The position numbers were made by a program, and so were the translations under genes. A stretch of DNA of 57,068 bases from an uncultured Eubacteriales bacterium (GTDB taxonomy: Bacteria > Bacillota > Clostridia > Oscillospirales > Oscillospiraceae), in assembly GCA_900316745.1 (NCBI GenBank), contig ONEB01000013.1, positions 1 to 57,068 on the forward strand. Direction: 5' to 3'. Shown here one piece after another: positions 1 to 8,297 of this stretch. The notes below the pieces were generated by a model. The model was not told the DNA's origin, did no database searches, and saw nothing but the letters and a program-made list of their open reading frames with translations. Each line of letters opens with the position of its first letter. Within the stretch, counting starts at the first letter, position 1.

Positions 1-434
1 TACACTTCGTACTCTGTCATTGGCTTATCCGCGTCGCCGACTCTGATATAGGAACCCTGCAGTCTGCCCTTTGCGGTTTTGAAGCAAGGACGATCTGCAG
101 CATCCACCGGCGGGATCTCGGCAGACACAAAAACAATACCATCTTCGTCACATACGGTAAAAATCGGTCTGACCACCGGTGTCATTTGCTCACAGTACTC
201 CATAACCTTCTTCTGAAGATCCTGTGCGTCATAAACGCCAACTTTGGTAAAGCCGGTTTTTTCATCCAGACCAAAGACAAAAGTTCCGCCGCTGTTCTGA
301 TTTGAAAAGGCAGAGATTGTATCATACAGTTTCTCCGGGCAGCCGTGATGCGCAGATTTTACTTCTGTCGTCTGCTCCTCACAGCCTCGCAGCTGAATCG
401 TTTGAATCATATCACGAAGTTCTTTTTCAACCAT
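1..434 (-). CDS. AlbA_2/Schlafen-type putative DNA-binding protein, partial
   Basis: The reading frame is open at the left window edge, so only the first 144 residues are visible. It starts at an ATG (432-434) with a GGAGG ribosome site seven bases upstream. The segment with SNQNSGGTFVFGLDEKTGF resembles the AlbA_2 domain (Schlafen AlbA_2, also called divergent AAA-4), where an N-terminal acidic 'EVKSA' stretch precedes a beta-rich core; a GSYIRVGDADKPM stretch near the visible end also fits that domain. Such proteins in Firmicutes often carry a C-terminal winged-helix or ATP-binding-like part and act as putative transcription regulators or defence accessories; the C-terminus lies outside the window. 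Function is not known. Family assignment is by motif recognition only. Confidence 0.6.
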   Translation of the reverse strand, partial: MVEKELRDMIQTIQLRGCEEQTTEVKSAHHGCPEKLYDTISAFSNQNSGGTFVFGLDEKTGFTKVGVYDAQDLQKKVMEYCEQMTPVVRPIFTVCDEDGIVFVSAEIPPVDAADRPCFKTAKGRLQGSYIRVGDADKPMTEYEV

Positions 435-694
435 ATCACGCCCTCCTCTGTTCTTATGTTATCACGCAAAAAGCAAGAAGTAAAGAATTAAAGCAAGAAT
501 AAATATAGTAATATCTTATGTTTTTCTCAAATATTCTTGCTTTTTATAACTTTTTTCTTGTTGCTCTTATTGTATTCTTATGTTCTTGCATTTCTAAACA
601 TAATTAATAGAAATAAAGATCTCATAAGCAACACATCCGGAGCAGGTCGATTGACCTGCTCCGGATGTGAATTATAAGGTTTTCTGATTAACAT
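435..694. other. AT-rich intergenic region with GCAAGAA repeats
   Basis: No gene is seen. The stretch is much richer in A and T than its surroundings. The motif GCAAGAA or its complement TTCTTGC occurs four times (about 473, 492, 533 and 584). Two of these form an 11-bp inverted pair (491-501 with 532-542) followed by TTT. It must carry the promoter of the leftward AlbA_2 gene, and the motif cluster could be its operator; that is inference. Confidence 0.4.
633..668 (-). terminator. Perfect 16-bp hairpin downstream of folC fusion
   Basis: ACATCCGGAGCAGGTC (633-648) pairs perfectly with 653-668 around a 4-base loop. It lies 27 bases beyond the stop of the leftward folC fusion gene, so it is probably its terminator, although no long U-tract follows. 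Confidence 0.6.
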
Positions 695-2488
695 TCAACC
701 CGCAAATACAACTTCAACCGGAACATCAAAGGCATCGGTATAAACGTGCTCCATGCGCTGCTCAGAGAATGCCGCGAGGGCGATCACCGCGTTTTTGCAC
801 CTTGGCAGGAAACGGTCATAGTACCCGGCGCCCATGCCAAGGCGATGACCTTCGTCATCAAACGCCGAGCAGGGGCAGATCACAAGGTCGATCTGCTCCG
901 GTGCAACTACCTCGGACCGCTCCGGAATTGGGACTCGAATGCCATAATGATCGATTTCCCATGCGTCCGAGCCGGCAGGCAGAAGCGCCAGCATTTGATG
1001 ATTCTCAATACAGTAAGGAAACACGACTGTTTTCCCATCCTCACTGGCAAACTGCTCCAGATTGGAGAGATCCACCTCACTGCGGAATGCTTTGAACAGC
1101 ATGATGGTTCGCGCGTTCTGATACGCCGCGCTCTCCCGAATCTTTCTGCAAATCGCGGCAGATTTCTCCTTTCGAACCGACGCAGGGATCGCATCTCTCG
1201 CCCGCAGCGCAAGTGTGCGCTGGTGCTTCTTGATGCAGGTTGGAAACAGCGTGCGGACGTGTCCGGCAAGGTACAGCGAACCGAAGGCCACAACGGGTGT
1301 GCTTGCACTCAGACCGGCCTGAACACCCTCCCGAATGCTGTCGAACGCCTGCGCTTGAAATCCTTTTTCGATCAGCCGATCCCGCAGCGCTGCGGCGGGC
1401 AGAGCGCGCGGACTCTCCGGCGTGACGCACAGGAAGGAATCGGCATAAGGCGCGAGCAGGCGCAGCATGTCATCGAAATCCTTGTCCGCCAGAACGCCCA
1501 TGAGGAATGTGACCTTCTGACACGGCAAATAATCTTGCAGATTCCGCGCCATGGCCTCGGCGCACTGGGGGTTGTGCCCGCCGTCGAGAATGAAGAGCGG
1601 GGCGCGCGACAGCACCTCGAACCGCGCCGGCCATGCGGTCGTTTGCAGTCCCTCACAGACCGCCGGCTCCGGGATGTGCCATCCGCGTTTGCGAAGCTGC
1701 GCGACGGTCTCCAGCGCGACCGCGGCGTTGCGCAGCTGATGCGCGCCAAGCAGCGGGAACGAATACGCACTCCCCTTCCAGGTGAAGGTTTGCCCGTCCA
1801 GAGAAGCGGACATGCCGATCACATCATTTTCAGAAGAAAGGGTCAGTGCAGCGCCCTGCTCCCGGCAAATCCGGGAGATGGTCTCCGTGACCTCAGGTTT
1901 ACTCTCATAGCATACCACACTGCAGCCGGGCTTGATGATGCCGCCCTTCGCCTCCGCGATCTCGGGCAGGGTCGTCCCGAGATACTCCGTGTGCTCGAGA
2001 CCGATATTCGTGATGACGGCGACCTCCGGGCAGTCGATCACATTCGTGCTGTCGAGCGCGCCGCCCATGCCGACCTCCAGCACCACAATGTCGCACTGCA
2101 TCTCATAAAAATACTGCATGGCGATCGCGGTGACGAGCTCGAACTGGCTGGGATGGTCGGCCATGGCGTCAGCAATCCCCTTTACCTGTTCTGTTATCCT
2201 CGCAAGGGCTTCGTCGGTGATGTTCTCTCCGCCGACTCGCATGCGCTCGCCAAACGTCTGGATATACGGCGAGGTATAGAGCCCAGTGCGGTATCCGGCG
2301 GCACGGAGGACGCTGTCGAGCATGGCACAGGTGCTGCCCTTGCCGTTGCTGCCCGCAACGTGGATGAATTTCAGCCGTTTCTGCGGGTCGCCGATCTGAT
2401 GCAGGAGCTCCCGCGTGCGCTCCAGCCCGAGCCGGGTCGTGCTCCAGCCGCAGTTTTCGATATAGTCAATCGCTTCCTGCGCGTTCAT
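695..2488 (-). CDS. folC: Bifunctional folylpolyglutamate synthase / 5-formyl-THF cyclo-ligase fusion
   Basis: A 597-residue protein made of two enzymes. Residues 1 to about 420 are FolC: the Mur-ligase P-loop AGSNGKGST is at 45-53 and GGHNPQCAEAM lies in the C-terminal ligase domain. FolC adds glutamate to folates (and may make dihydrofolate). Residues about 425-597 are a complete 5-formyltetrahydrofolate cyclo-ligase (MTHFS) with the ATP/substrate loop GMGAGYYDRFL; this enzyme returns 5-formyl-THF to 5,10-methenyl-THF. Both act in the cytoplasm. The start codon overlaps the stop of the folate transporter gene (ATGA), so the two are co-transcribed and presumably under the THF riboswitch. The fusion joins folate retention to repair of the dead-end formyl folate. 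No stop or frame change separates the halves. Confidence 0.92.
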   Translation of the reverse strand: MNAQEAIDYIENCGWSTTRLGLERTRELLHQIGDPQKRLKFIHVAGSNGKGSTCAMLDSVLRAAGYRTGLYTSPYIQTFGERMRVGGENITDEALARITEQVKGIADAMADHPSQFELVTAIAMQYFYEMQCDIVVLEVGMGGALDSTNVIDCPEVAVITNIGLEHTEYLGTTLPEIAEAKGGIIKPGCSVVCYESKPEVTETISRICREQGAALTLSSENDVIGMSASLDGQTFTWKGSAYSFPLLGAHQLRNAAVALETVAQLRKRGWHIPEPAVCEGLQTTAWPARFEVLSRAPLFILDGGHNPQCAEAMARNLQDYLPCQKVTFLMGVLADKDFDDMLRLLAPYADSFLCVTPESPRALPAAALRDRLIEKGFQAQAFDSIREGVQAGLSASTPVVAFGSLYLAGHVRTLFPTCIKKHQRTLALRARDAIPASVRKEKSAAICRKIRESAAYQNARTIMLFKAFRSEVDLSNLEQFASEDGKTVVFPYCIENHQMLALLPAGSDAWEIDHYGIRVPIPERSEVVAPEQIDLVICPCSAFDDEGHRLGMGAGYYDRFLPRCKNAVIALAAFSEQRMEHVYTDAFDVPVEVVFAG

Positions 2489-3000
2489 GCGGGAAGCCTC
2501 TTATGGACGCTGAGAACGGTTTTAGCGATCAGCGGGATCACCACGATCTGCAATGCCGTTACCACCGCGCACTGAACGAGCCGCGCCGCCATGGTCGGCA
2601 GGTACGGAAGCCCATAGAGCACATGCAGCCAGAAGGTGTTGATGACCATGCTGCAGACCAGCTGCTGCAGCACCACGGCGCAGACCACGCGGGGCATGGA
2701 CTGGCTCTTATGCAGAAGAAGCCCGTAGATCAGACCGGTGACCGCCGCCGTGAGCGTGAAGCCCGGGAAAAACGGCCCGACCGGGAACAGGAACGCGCCC
2801 AGCACATCCGCGAGGATGCTCATGATGACCGCCGGCACCGGGCCGGACAGGACGGCAGCAATGACGATCGGAATGAAATCCAGACTGATCTTGATGCTCT
2901 CGGCGGGACGAATGGTACCAAAGCGGGCGATGATGACCTCCATCGCGACGAGAATGCTGAGCGTCGCCAGCAGCTTGGTGGAAAACCTGTTTTTATTCAT
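2485..3000 (-). CDS. folT: Folate ECF transporter S component
   Basis: A 171-residue hydrophobic protein with about six predicted membrane segments, typical in length and pattern for ECF S components (GPVPAVIMSILADVLGAFLFP region, GFTLTAAVTGLIYGLLL). The ATG at 2998-3000 is chosen because AAAGGAG lies just upstream and because the THF riboswitch ends there; a longer in-frame extension reads through the riboswitch and is not real. FolT binds folate and works with the shared EcfAAT module, which is not in this window. Being directly downstream of a THF riboswitch and translationally coupled to folC strongly supports folate (or 5-formyl-THF) as substrate. Confidence 0.9.
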   Translation of the reverse strand: MNKNRFSTKLLATLSILVAMEVIIARFGTIRPAESIKISLDFIPIVIAAVLSGPVPAVIMSILADVLGAFLFPVGPFFPGFTLTAAVTGLIYGLLLHKSQSMPRVVCAVVLQQLVCSMVINTFWLHVLYGLPYLPTMAARLVQCAVVTALQIVVIPLIAKTVLSVHKRLPA

Positions 3001-3002
3001 AC

Positions 3003-3039
3003 AAAAAACTCCTTTCACGGCCAGTTGCCACGAAAGGAG
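3003..3039 (-). terminator. Terminator that also contains the folT ribosome site
   Basis: CTCCTTTC and GAAAGGAG (8 bp plus weaker inner pairs) form a hairpin followed by six U on the minus strand. The 3' arm is itself the folT Shine-Dalgarno sequence. It is the likely expression platform of the THF riboswitch, able to stop transcription and to mask the ribosome site. Confidence 0.8.
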
Positions 3040-3057
3040 CATTTTGATCTCTTTTGG

Positions 3058-3159
3058 TGGCAGCGGATGCGGATCAGCATCGCGTGGAAATGAACCTCCA
3101 GCTCGTCTGCGGACAACTTCCCATCCCGCAGCACTTAACGCGCTGATCCTACTCTGACA
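3058..3159 (-). promoter_or_regulatory. THF (tetrahydrofolate) riboswitch, class I
   Basis: The minus strand carries the conserved elements of the folT-type THF aptamer in order: AGAGTAG, helix GATCAGC, the conserved GCGTTAAGTG, GGGATG, then the closing GCTGATC and GCATCCGCTGCC. GATCAGC pairs with GCTGATC, and TGTCAG with CTGCCA closes P1 with one mismatch. It precedes the folate transporter gene, as expected. The 5' part overlaps the last codons and the stop (TAA, 3135-3137) of the upstream channel gene. Confidence 0.93.
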
Positions 3160-3779
3160 GCTTCTTGTTTGGTAAACGACCTCAACAGCGGGAGCAAAAC
3201 GCCTCCCACCGCGTTGCCGAGGGAGATGACGACGACGCACAGAATCGCTTTCGCGCTCCACGCACTCGCCATCCAGAAATAAAACATATCCGCGACGCAG
3301 TGCTCCGTGCCGGTGAGGATGAACACCATGACGCCGAAAGCCAGGGACAGATACTTGCCAGGCTCGTGCGGATTCCTCAAATAGCCTTCGACGGCGATAT
3401 AAATGAAAATGTTGCAAAGGACGCCGAGCACAAACAGGCTCAGAAGGCTGTCGTCCAGCTTCACCTGACAGAGCGCCATGGCCTTCTCCGAAATTGCCGC
3501 GCTTCTGGTCAGATGATACAGCAGAGCGACAATGCCCGTGCCGACGACATTTCCGATCCAGATGACCGGCAGCATGAGCGCATAAGCGCGGTCGTTCTGA
3601 AACACATAGCAGACCTTTCCGGTGAAGAGATGAAAGCCGAAGGTGCACACGGCAAAAAGGCCGATCGTAAAGAGCGCCGCGCCGATCACGCGGTTTTCCA
3701 CCGACAGAAACACCGCGCCGCCGAAGCCGATGCTCATGCCAGCGAGGATCGCGGAGACGAATATTTTGAGCGTCTTCAT
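3135..3779 (-). CDS. Formate/nitrite transporter (FNT) family channel
   Basis: A 214-residue membrane protein with about six hydrophobic segments and the FNT-like signature around GTEHCVADMFYFW. It is shorter than FocA (about 285 residues). The start ATG (3777-3779) overlaps the folD stop (ATGA), so the longer in-frame extension is rejected. Formate is the substrate of the formate-THF ligase encoded upstream in the same cluster, so formate uptake or release is the most likely role; this is context-based. The last eight codons and the stop lie inside the THF riboswitch aptamer of the next gene, an unusual coding/riboswitch overlap. Confidence 0.85.
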   Translation of the reverse strand: MKTLKIFVSAILAGMSIGFGGAVFLSVENRVIGAALFTIGLFAVCTFGFHLFTGKVCYVFQNDRAYALMLPVIWIGNVVGTGIVALLYHLTRSAAISEKAMALCQVKLDDSLLSLFVLGVLCNIFIYIAVEGYLRNPHEPGKYLSLAFGVMVFILTGTEHCVADMFYFWMASAWSAKAILCVVVISLGNAVGGVLLPLLRSFTKQEAVRVGSAR

Positions 3780-4627
3780 CCGAGCGCCCTCTCGGCGGCC
3801 TCGATGACATGCTTGCAGAGCACTGCCGTCGTAACAGAGCCGACGCCGCTCGGCACCGGAGAGATCGCCTTCACGCGCGGCTCCACCGCCGCGAACTGCA
3901 CATCGCCGCATATGCCGCCGTCCGGCGCTGCGTTGATGCCGACGTCGATAACAACCTGACCCGGATTCGTGAACGTCTCGTCCACAACGCCGGCCTTGCC
4001 GGCTGCGACGACCAGAATCTCAGCCTCGCGGCAGATTTGGGGCATGTCTTTCGTTTTGGTATGGCACATCGTAACCGTTGCGTTGCGGGTCTGGAGCATC
4101 ATGGAGACCGGCTTTCCGATGACGAGGCTGCGTCCGATGACAACAACGCGCTTGCCGGCAGGATCATAGCCGTAATGATCCAACAGCTCGATGCAGCTCT
4201 GTGCCGTGCAGGGGGCAAAGCCCTCGCCGCGGCCGGTGAACACCGTGCGCAGGCTCGCGGCCGTCATGCTGTCCACATCCTTGCACGGCAGCAGCGCTTC
4301 GCAGGCCGCCTGCTCGTTGAGGTGCTTCGGCAGCGGACGGAACATGAGGCAGCCGTGGATCGAGTCGTCAGCATTGATGCGCGCGATCGCGTCCAGCAGC
4401 GCGTCCTGTGTGCAGTCGGCAGGAAGCACGATCGACACGGCGCGAACGCCGACCTTCTCGCAGCGCTTCAGCGCGCCGCGCTCGTATGCCAGATCGTCCG
4501 CACGCTCACCCACGCGCAGGATCGCGAGGCAGGGCTCGACGCCCTTCGCCTTCAGCGCATCCGCGCGGCGAATCAGTTCTTCCGTGATTGCGGCGGCGAC
4601 CGGCGCGCCCTTCAAAATTTCAGCCAT
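3776..4627 (-). CDS. folD: FolD-type methylene-THF dehydrogenase with altered cyclohydrolase site
   Basis: A 283-residue FolD homologue; FolD normally oxidises 5,10-methylene-THF with NAD(P) and hydrolyses methenyl-THF. The Rossmann part is well kept (VVVIGRSLVIGKPVSMML, then VIDVGIN and SPVPSGVGSVT). The catalytic side is not: tyrosine 48 is present, but the lysine four residues later (Lys54 in E. coli FolD) is Ala52, and the glutamine of the VQLPLP segment (Gln98) is Phe96 in MFRPLP. The aspartate of KDVD is present (Asp119). Loss of this lysine is known to remove cyclohydrolase while sparing dehydrogenase activity in FolD relatives. The gene follows fchA (2 bases between them), which encodes a separate cyclohydrolase, so a division of labour is likely. 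Start chosen by GGAGG at 4636-4640. Confidence 0.9.
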   Translation of the reverse strand: MAEILKGAPVAAAITEELIRRADALKAKGVEPCLAILRVGERADDLAYERGALKRCEKVGVRAVSIVLPADCTQDALLDAIARINADDSIHGCLMFRPLPKHLNEQAACEALLPCKDVDSMTAASLRTVFTGRGEGFAPCTAQSCIELLDHYGYDPAGKRVVVIGRSLVIGKPVSMMLQTRNATVTMCHTKTKDMPQICREAEILVVAAGKAGVVDETFTNPGQVVIDVGINAAPDGGICGDVQFAAVEPRVKAISPVPSGVGSVTTAVLCKHVIEAAERALG

Positions 4628-4629
4628 CG

Positions 4630-5259
4630 TTATTTCCTCCGGAGCGTCTCCGTAACGGAGTCTGTGATATGGTTTGCGCGGGGCAGCCACGTTTGCAGCA
4701 TGGCCTCGCTGTTGTTTTCCAGTAAAGTCGCTTCCTCGTTTTCCGGAAGCGTCCGCGTGTTGATGATGACGTTCAGATAGGCAGCCTTCATCGCTGCCTC
4801 CGCCGCGACCGCGCCGCAGCCGACGTCAGAGATCATGAGACGGCTGCACTTTTCGAGCATCTCTTCGAGAAGCGAAATGGTCTCACAGCAGCACTCCAGC
4901 ATCTGATACGGCGCCTGACAGGCGTTCAGGGTCACGCGCGTCATGGTTTCCGCATAGTCCAGCGCGTCCTTCGGCATGGAATAGGCCTTCGACAGCGGCT
5001 CGAACGCCTCGGCGTCCGCTTCGATGAGCTGCAAAAACCGCTCGCGCAGCCGCTCACATTCCGCGATCATGCGCTTTTGATCTTCCTCGTAGGCCGCATA
5101 CTTCTTCTTTCCGATGGTCAGATTGCCTGCCATCTCGCAGAGCGCAGCGCCAAGCGCGCCCATGAGCGCTGCCGCGCCGCCCCCGCCGGGAACGGCCGCC
5201 TTGCTGGACAGCAGGAACGCAAAGCCCCGCACGGAGCAGCCGGTAACTTGATCTTTCAT
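4630..5259 (-). CDS. fchA: Methenyl-THF cyclohydrolase / formimino-THF cyclodeaminase family (FchA)
   Basis: A 209-residue, mostly helical protein of the FTCD C-terminal/FchA family, with the N-terminal substrate loop AAVPGGGGAAALMGALGAAL and the NLTIGKKKY segment. Stand-alone members such as FchA of purinolytic clostridia interconvert 5,10-methenyl-THF and 10-formyl-THF; others deaminate formimino-THF. No histidine or purine fermentation genes are visible here. The gene sits between fhs and the folD-like gene, and the latter lacks its own cyclohydrolase residues, so the cyclohydrolase role is favoured. The ribosome site is GGAGG with a 7-base spacer. A hairpin separates it from fhs. Confidence 0.9.
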   Translation of the reverse strand: MKDQVTGCSVRGFAFLLSSKAAVPGGGGAAALMGALGAALCEMAGNLTIGKKKYAAYEEDQKRMIAECERLRERFLQLIEADAEAFEPLSKAYSMPKDALDYAETMTRVTLNACQAPYQMLECCCETISLLEEMLEKCSRLMISDVGCGAVAAEAAMKAAYLNVIINTRTLPENEEATLLENNSEAMLQTWLPRANHITDSVTETLRRK

Positions 5260-5282
5260 ACTTGCACCTCCGCGTGCTTTTA

Positions 5283-5313
5283 TTCTCCGGACGCCCCATC
5301 CGCGTCCGGAGAA
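5283..5313 (-). terminator. Hairpin between fhs and fchA
   Basis: TTCTCCGGACGC (5283-5294) pairs perfectly with 5302-5313 around a 7-base loop. On the minus strand it is followed by TAAAAG, not a U-tract, so it may be a weak terminator or an RNA-processing/attenuation element that lowers expression of fchA-folD relative to fhs. Confidence 0.5.
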
Positions 5314-5388
5314 ACAAAGGAGAGTGTGAGATTTTGAGAGGTGATGGGAAAAAGGAAATCAGCCGGATGGGGGCTTGGAAAATGTCGC

Positions 5389-7059
5389 TTAGAACAGGCC
5401 GGTGATGCGGCCGTTTTCGTCCACGTCAATCTTCTCTGCGGACGGCACCTTCGGCAGACCGGGCATCGTCATGATGTCGCCCGTGAGCGCCACGATGAAG
5501 CCCGCGCCGGCGCTGACCTTGAGGTTGCGCACCGTGACGGTGAAATCTTTCGGCGCGCCGAGAAGGCTTGCGTCATCGGAGAAGGAGTACTGCGTCTTGG
5601 CCATGCAGATGGGGAGCTGATCGAAGCCCAGCTCCGTGAGCTGCTTGGCCTGTTTTTTGGCGTTCGGGGTGAGCGCGACGCCGTCGGCATGGTAGACGCG
5701 CTTGCAGATCATCTCGAGCTTTTCCTCGATAGACAGATCCAGCGGATAGGTGAAGGAGAAGTTGTTCTCCTGCTCGCAGAGGCGCACGACCTCTTCCGCC
5801 AGCGCCTTGCCGCCCTCGCCGCCCTTGGCCCAGACTTCGCTGAGGGCTACGTTGACGCCAAGCTCATTGCACTTGGCCTCAACAAGATCCAGCTCTGCCT
5901 TCGTGTCCGTCGGGAAGGCGTTGATTGCCACGACGCAGGGCAGACCGTAGACGTTCTTCACATTGGAGACGTGCTGCAGCAGGTTCGGGAGACCGGCCTG
6001 GAGCGCCTCGAGGTTTTCATTGTTCAGCTCCGCCTTCGGCACGCCGCCGTGATACTTCAGCGCGCGCACGGTGGCAACGATGACGACCGCAGACGGCTGC
6101 AGTCCGGCCATACGGCACTTGATGTCCACGAACTTCTCCGCGCCGAGGTCGGCGGCGAAGCCGGCCTCCGTCACAACGTAATCGCCGAGCTTCAGCGCGG
6201 TGCGCGTCGCGGTGACGGAGTTGCAGCCGTGGGCGATGTTCGCAAAGGGGCCGCCGTGGATAAAGGCGGGCGTGCCCTCCAGCGTCTGGACGAGGTTCGG
6301 CTTGATGGCGTCTTTCAGGAGCGCCGTCATCGCGCCCTCGGCCTTCAGGTCATGGGCGGTGACGGGCTTGCCGTCATAGGTATAGGCCACGATCATTCTC
6401 GCGAGGCGCGCCTTCAGATCCTTCAGGTCGGAGGCGAGGCAGAGCACCGCCATGATCTCGGAGGCAACCGTGATTTCAAAGCCGTCCTCACGGGGAACGC
6501 CCTGCATCCGGCCGCCGAGACCGTTCACGATGTGGCGCAGCTGGCGGTCGTTCATGTCCACGGCGCGCTTCCAGGTGATCTGCTTGACGTCGATGCCGAG
6601 GGCGTTGCCCTGCTGGATGTGGTTGTCCAGCATCGCAGCGAGGAGGTTGTTGGCCGCGCCTATGGCATGGAAGTCGCCGGTGAAGTGGAGGTTGATGTCC
6701 TCCATCGGGACGACCTGAGCATAGCCGCCGCCGGCAGCGCCGCCCTTGACGCCGAACACGGGGCCGAGGCTGGGCTCGCGCAGCGCGACAACCGCGTTTT
6801 TGCCGATCTTGCGCAGGCCGTCCGTGAGCCCCACGGAGGTGGTGGTCTTGCCCTCACCCGCCGGGGTGGGCGTGATGGCGGTTACGAGGATCAGCTTGCC
6901 CTTTTCGGGGAGATCCTTCAGCGCGTGGATGTCGAGCTTTGCCTTATAGCGGCCGTAGTTTTCCACCGCGTCGGCGGGGATGCCGAGGGACGCCGCAATG
7001 TCGTTGATGGGCCGGATGCGCGCTTCCTGCGCGATTTCGATATCTGATTTGAAAGCCAT
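5389..7059 (-). CDS. fhs: Formate-tetrahydrofolate ligase
   Basis: A 556-residue protein, the normal length for the family. Fhs joins formate and THF with ATP to give 10-formyl-THF. The nucleotide-binding segment [20 protein letters not shown] and the conserved [20 protein letters not shown] and [11 protein letters not shown] segments are intact. The ATG at 7057-7059 follows AAGGAG; the upstream in-frame extension is spurious. With FchA and FolD it forms the methyl-branch route from formate to methylene-THF. No CO dehydrogenase/acetyl-CoA synthase or metF is seen, so the role may be C1 supply for biosynthesis. A LysR-type palindrome lies 91 bases upstream of the start. Confidence 0.97.
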   Translation of the reverse strand: MAFKSDIEIAQEARIRPINDIAASLGIPADAVENYGRYKAKLDIHALKDLPEKGKLILVTAITPTPAGEGKTTTSVGLTDGLRKIGKNAVVALREPSLGPVFGVKGGAAGGGYAQVVPMEDINLHFTGDFHAIGAANNLLAAMLDNHIQQGNALGIDVKQITWKRAVDMNDRQLRHIVNGLGGRMQGVPREDGFEITVASEIMAVLCLASDLKDLKARLARMIVAYTYDGKPVTAHDLKAEGAMTALLKDAIKPNLVQTLEGTPAFIHGGPFANIAHGCNSVTATRTALKLGDYVVTEAGFAADLGAEKFVDIKCRMAGLQPSAVVIVATVRALKYHGGVPKAELNNENLEALQAGLPNLLQHVSNVKNVYGLPCVVAINAFPTDTKAELDLVEAKCNELGVNVALSEVWAKGGEGGKALAEEVVRLCEQENNFSFTYPLDLSIEEKLEMICKRVYHADGVALTPNAKKQAKQLTELGFDQLPICMAKTQYSFSDDASLLGAPKDFTVTVRNLKVSAGAGFIVALTGDIMTMPGLPKVPSAEKIDVDENGRITGLF

Positions 7060-7149
7060 GGTGAAAACTCCTTTGCAAGTGTATTTCCGTTGTGTGTCTA
7101 TATCATATAACAGCCGAAAAAGGATTGGAAATACATCTTTTTTCAATGT

Positions 7150-7167
7150 CATAGGCAAAAGCCTATG
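7150..7167. promoter_or_regulatory. LysR-type operator upstream of fhs
   Basis: Perfect inverted repeat CATAGGC-AAAA-GCCTATG. The same arms with a 4-base spacer occur upstream of panB, and both are flanked by AATACATCTTTT on the side of the regulated gene, so this is probably the binding site of the LysR protein encoded at 9404. Confidence 0.8.
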
Positions 7168-7216
7168 GCGTTTTCCGATGTGTTGAAATTTCGTTGGCTG
7201 CATTGGTGATCCTGAC

Positions 7217-7252
7217 AAAAAGCGGAGGAAAGAAGCACGTCTTTCCTCCGCT
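7217..7252 (-). terminator. Terminator of the panB-kdgT operon
   Basis: AGCGGAGGAAAGA (7221-7233) pairs perfectly with 7240-7252, followed on the minus strand by five U. It separates the permease gene from fhs. Confidence 0.88.
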
Positions 7253-7273
7253 TGATTGCGGTTTTGTTTTGGG

Positions 7274-8248
7274 TCAGGCCTGCGCCTTTGCGGCGCGCTT
7301 GGCTTCTCTTTTCTTGTCAACTTTGGACAGGAACGCCACGAACACCGGGCAGAGAATTGCAGTGATAATGGTCGCCGCCGTGCAGCTCGCAGTTGAAATC
7401 TCCACGAAGGGCTGCAGAGACGGGTCAATCTGCGCGATATACATCGGCGTCGCAGAACAGATGCCCGCGCAGGAGCCGATTGCAGCACCGACAGCCTTCG
7501 GCTTGCCGTGGTTGCACACCGCGATAGCGTAGTATCCGCCGAGGCCGGTAAACACGACCGTGATCAGGCCGAGAATCACACCGCCGAGACCGGCAGAGGC
7601 AATGGCCTGCAGGCGTAGGTTCGCGCCGAGGGTGAATGCAACGAAGGGCGTGATAATTGCGGTGCCGGGCTCCAGCAGCTTACGGAAGTCCGGATCGAGG
7701 TTGCCGAGCAGCATGCCCAGCAGCAGCGGCAGAATTGCCGCGAGCAGGGACAGGAGCGGAATATCTGCCAGACCTGCCGCACCGAAGAACAGCATCGTGA
7801 GGAAAGGTGAATCATTCAGGCAGAGGGGGCCGATCGCCGCAACATCGCTGTTGTCGCCGTACTCATTTGCCAGCGCCACATACAGCGTACCGCTGGAGTT
7901 CGTCGCAGCAGAAACGATCGCGAGCGGCGTGATACTCAGCACACCAGCCATGCCCCAAATCTTGCTGACCAGAAGTCCCAGCGCTGCGCCAACCACAAAC
8001 TTGCTGATCAGCAGTGCGGTGCCCTTCGCCAGCGGCAGCGCCGCCTCGCGGATCTTGATCTGAGAGCCGGAACAGACGAAGAACAGAGCAACGAAAGCGT
8101 TGATGCCGGTTTTGAACATGGCGGTGGAAAAGCCGCCGATCTCCAGAACCTGCGGACAGGTGGAGTTGAGAACCGCGCCCAGCAACAGCGGGATAATCAT
8201 GATTCCTCCGGGAATCTTTTTCAAGGTTTTCAGAATTGGAACGCTCAT
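7274..8248 (-). CDS. KdgT-family permease next to panB
   Basis: A 324-residue integral membrane protein with about ten hydrophobic segments, matching the 2-keto-3-deoxygluconate permease (KdgT) family in length and in segments such as [15 protein letters not shown] and [15 protein letters not shown]. The lysine/alanine-rich C-terminus is presumably cytoplasmic. It is 49 bases downstream of panB and probably co-transcribed with it. No KDG kinase or aldolase is nearby, so the family name may mislead: a role in moving a related 2-keto acid such as ketopantoate, ketoisovalerate or pantoate would fit panB, but this is inference. AAAGGAG precedes the start. Confidence 0.8.
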   Translation of the reverse strand: MSVPILKTLKKIPGGIMIIPLLLGAVLNSTCPQVLEIGGFSTAMFKTGINAFVALFFVCSGSQIKIREAALPLAKGTALLISKFVVGAALGLLVSKIWGMAGVLSITPLAIVSAATNSSGTLYVALANEYGDNSDVAAIGPLCLNDSPFLTMLFFGAAGLADIPLLSLLAAILPLLLGMLLGNLDPDFRKLLEPGTAIITPFVAFTLGANLRLQAIASAGLGGVILGLITVVFTGLGGYYAIAVCNHGKPKAVGAAIGSCAGICSATPMYIAQIDPSLQPFVEISTASCTAATIITAILCPVFVAFLSKVDKKREAKRAAKAQA

Positions 8249-8297
8249 CGTGAGAATTCTCCTTTATAAAAATGCATTTAACGGTGTGGTGCCTTTC

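Noticed and set aside
420-434. Suspected frameshift just after the start of the AlbA_2-type gene
   Set aside because: On rechecking the A-run, the frame from the ATG with the good ribosome site is continuous.
302-502. 66-codon plus-strand frame at the left edge
   Set aside because: TTG start without ribosome site, antisense to the AlbA_2-type gene.
746-2575. Long plus-strand open frame (609 codons) opposite the folC fusion
   Set aside because: It is the antisense shadow of folC/MTHFS, which has clear catalytic motifs; the plus frame gives a basic, low-complexity product without recognisable domains.
5341-7047. 568-codon plus-strand frame opposite fhs
   Set aside because: Shadow of the formate-THF ligase gene; histidine/arginine-rich composition typical of antisense frames in GC-rich DNA.
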